In this document: positions 5,702 to 6,066 of the stretch, in pieces
Layout: every line of letters begins with the position of its first letter
Numbering within the stretch: position 1 is the stretch's first letter
Source: Verrucomicrobiales bacterium
Lineage (GTDB): Bacteria > Verrucomicrobiota > Verrucomicrobiia > Limisphaerales > RI-55
NCBI GenBank assembly: GCA_003484235.1
Contig: DNDP01000221.1
Span: 1-6,066 of the forward strand
Length of the DNA stretch: 6,066 bases
Direction of reading: 5' to 3'
Program-made: the position numbers and the translations under genes
Notes under the pieces: model-generated
Databases searched by the model: none
What the model was told of the DNA's origin: nothing
The model's input: the letters and a program-made list of their open reading frames with translations, nothing else

Positions 5702-6066
5702 CCTTGGATTAATGATTCCGCTAGTGCCGGCTTCTGAATGAGCTCGGATGCGCACCTGGAGCTGCGAGAGGCCTATCCTTTGTCCGTCTTCTTATCGATT
5801 CCGATTTGGCTCGTGCGTTGGCACTGCATCCTTTTCAGGTTGTTGCAATTCAGCGGATTCGGGAACAGCAGCACAGCTGTGTATGCATTGCATGCGAGTT
5901 GCATATACTGAATTGATTGAAATGCAAACAGATCGCCGACCGATTGGACGATTGAAAGACCGCATCGTTTTTGTTAGTCAAGTAGTTGTATTCAATGGGT
6001 TTAGACACTTCAGAAAAAGCCGGAGAACGGTTGGAATGACGGGCGCTATTGTGAATGGAAATCAAA
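5702..6066. other. Gene-free, AT-richer intergenic stretch at the right edge
   Basis: I find no supportable gene in these 365 bases. GC falls to about 43% over 5881-6060 by count, against about 58-63% in coding lines upstream. Just after the TIM-barrel stop, AGCTC (5741-5745) can pair with GAGCT (5759-5763), but no T-run follows, so no terminator is called. The only longish frame is on the minus strand from a TTG at the right edge down to 5850; it shows no recognisable motif. On the plus strand an ATG at 6036 has GGAG 10 bases upstream and stays open for ten codons to the edge. That is too short to judge. Confidence 0.6.
5872..5909 (+). promoter_or_regulatory. Dyad-rich patch with a -10-like hexamer, candidate promoter/operator
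   Basis: The perfect 10-bp palindrome CACAGCTGTG (5872-5881) is followed at once by a TGCAT cluster. TTGCAT occurs at 5888-5893 and 5899-5904, 11 bases apart (about one helical turn), with an inverted ATGCA at 5883-5887. The second copy overlaps TATACT (5904-5909), five of six matches to a sigma-70 -10 element. No TTGACA-like -35 is found 16-18 bases upstream, so if this is a promoter it would need an activator or another sigma factor. The gene it would serve is beyond the right edge. Confidence 0.25.

Noticed and set aside
5741..5763. Possible terminator hairpin after the TIM-barrel gene
   Set aside because: Only a 5-bp stem with a 13-base loop and no following T-run.
5915..5957. Two GATTGAAA copies 35 bases apart, resembling the 3' ends of some CRISPR repeats
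   Set aside because: The bases before the two copies do not match each other, there are only two copies, and no cas gene is in the window. Chance repeat in AT-rich DNA.
5850..6065. 71-codon minus-strand frame beginning with TTG at the right edge
   Set aside because: Begins at a TTG with no visible upstream context, has no motif, and lies in AT-richer DNA with unusual Ser/Asn/Cys content. Not supportable.
5995..6066. 14-codon plus frame (ATG 5995) ending in an ATGA overlap with a frame starting at 6036 and running off the edge
   Set aside because: The second frame has only ten codons visible, so a real partial gene cannot be told from chance; mentioned only under the intergenic entry.

Overview
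The window looks like an ordinary, high-GC bacterial chromosome segment carrying about seven protein genes. GC is roughly 58-63% in the coding lines I counted and falls to about 43% over the last 180 bases. I infer a Verrucomicrobiota-like (or Planctomycetota-like) host. The reasons are a nucleoside:H+-symporter-type MFS transporter paired with a twin-arginine, lipobox-bearing TIM-barrel 'sugar isomerase', a DUF1802 protein, and almost no Shine-Dalgarno sequences in front of the starts. No marker gene is present, so the taxonomic call is tentative.

Layout from left to right. (1) Bases 1-1120, minus strand: a PfpI/DJ-1-family protein (596-1120) lies upstream of the N-terminal 172 residues of a type-1 ABC exporter that runs off the left edge (1-516). 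Between them a 27-codon reading frame (516-599) overlaps both neighbours, by ATGA on one side and TGATG on the other, and has the best-placed ribosome binding site in the window. (2) Bases 1219-2061, plus strand: an HD-domain metal-dependent phosphohydrolase, divergent from the PfpI gene across about 100 bases that contain an 8-bp dyad. (3) Bases 2096-3267, minus strand: a DUF1802 protein followed by a Maf nucleotide pyrophosphatase with a 4-base ATGA overlap; the pair converges on the HD gene. (4) Bases 3478-5701, plus strand: a nucleoside/sugar-type H+ symporter and an exported TIM-barrel protein, probably one operon. Its 210-base leader contains a perfect 7-bp inverted repeat and a GC-rich hairpin. 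(5) Bases 5702-6066: a gene-free, AT-richer stretch with a 10-bp palindrome, helically phased TTGCAT repeats and a weak -10-like hexamer.

How the genes work together: the clearest functional unit is the transporter plus exported TIM-barrel pair, which reads as a small sugar- or nucleoside-related uptake and processing module. DUF1802-Maf looks translationally coupled. PfpI, the 27-codon frame and the ABC exporter also form a tightly overlapping series. I see no strong evidence of a mobile element, a CRISPR array, an RNA gene or a clearly novel multi-gene system. The most useful leads are the 27-codon coupling ORF (or frameshift) before the ABC gene, the cyclic-nucleotide-phosphodiesterase-like motif in the HD protein, and the symporter/lipoprotein pair.
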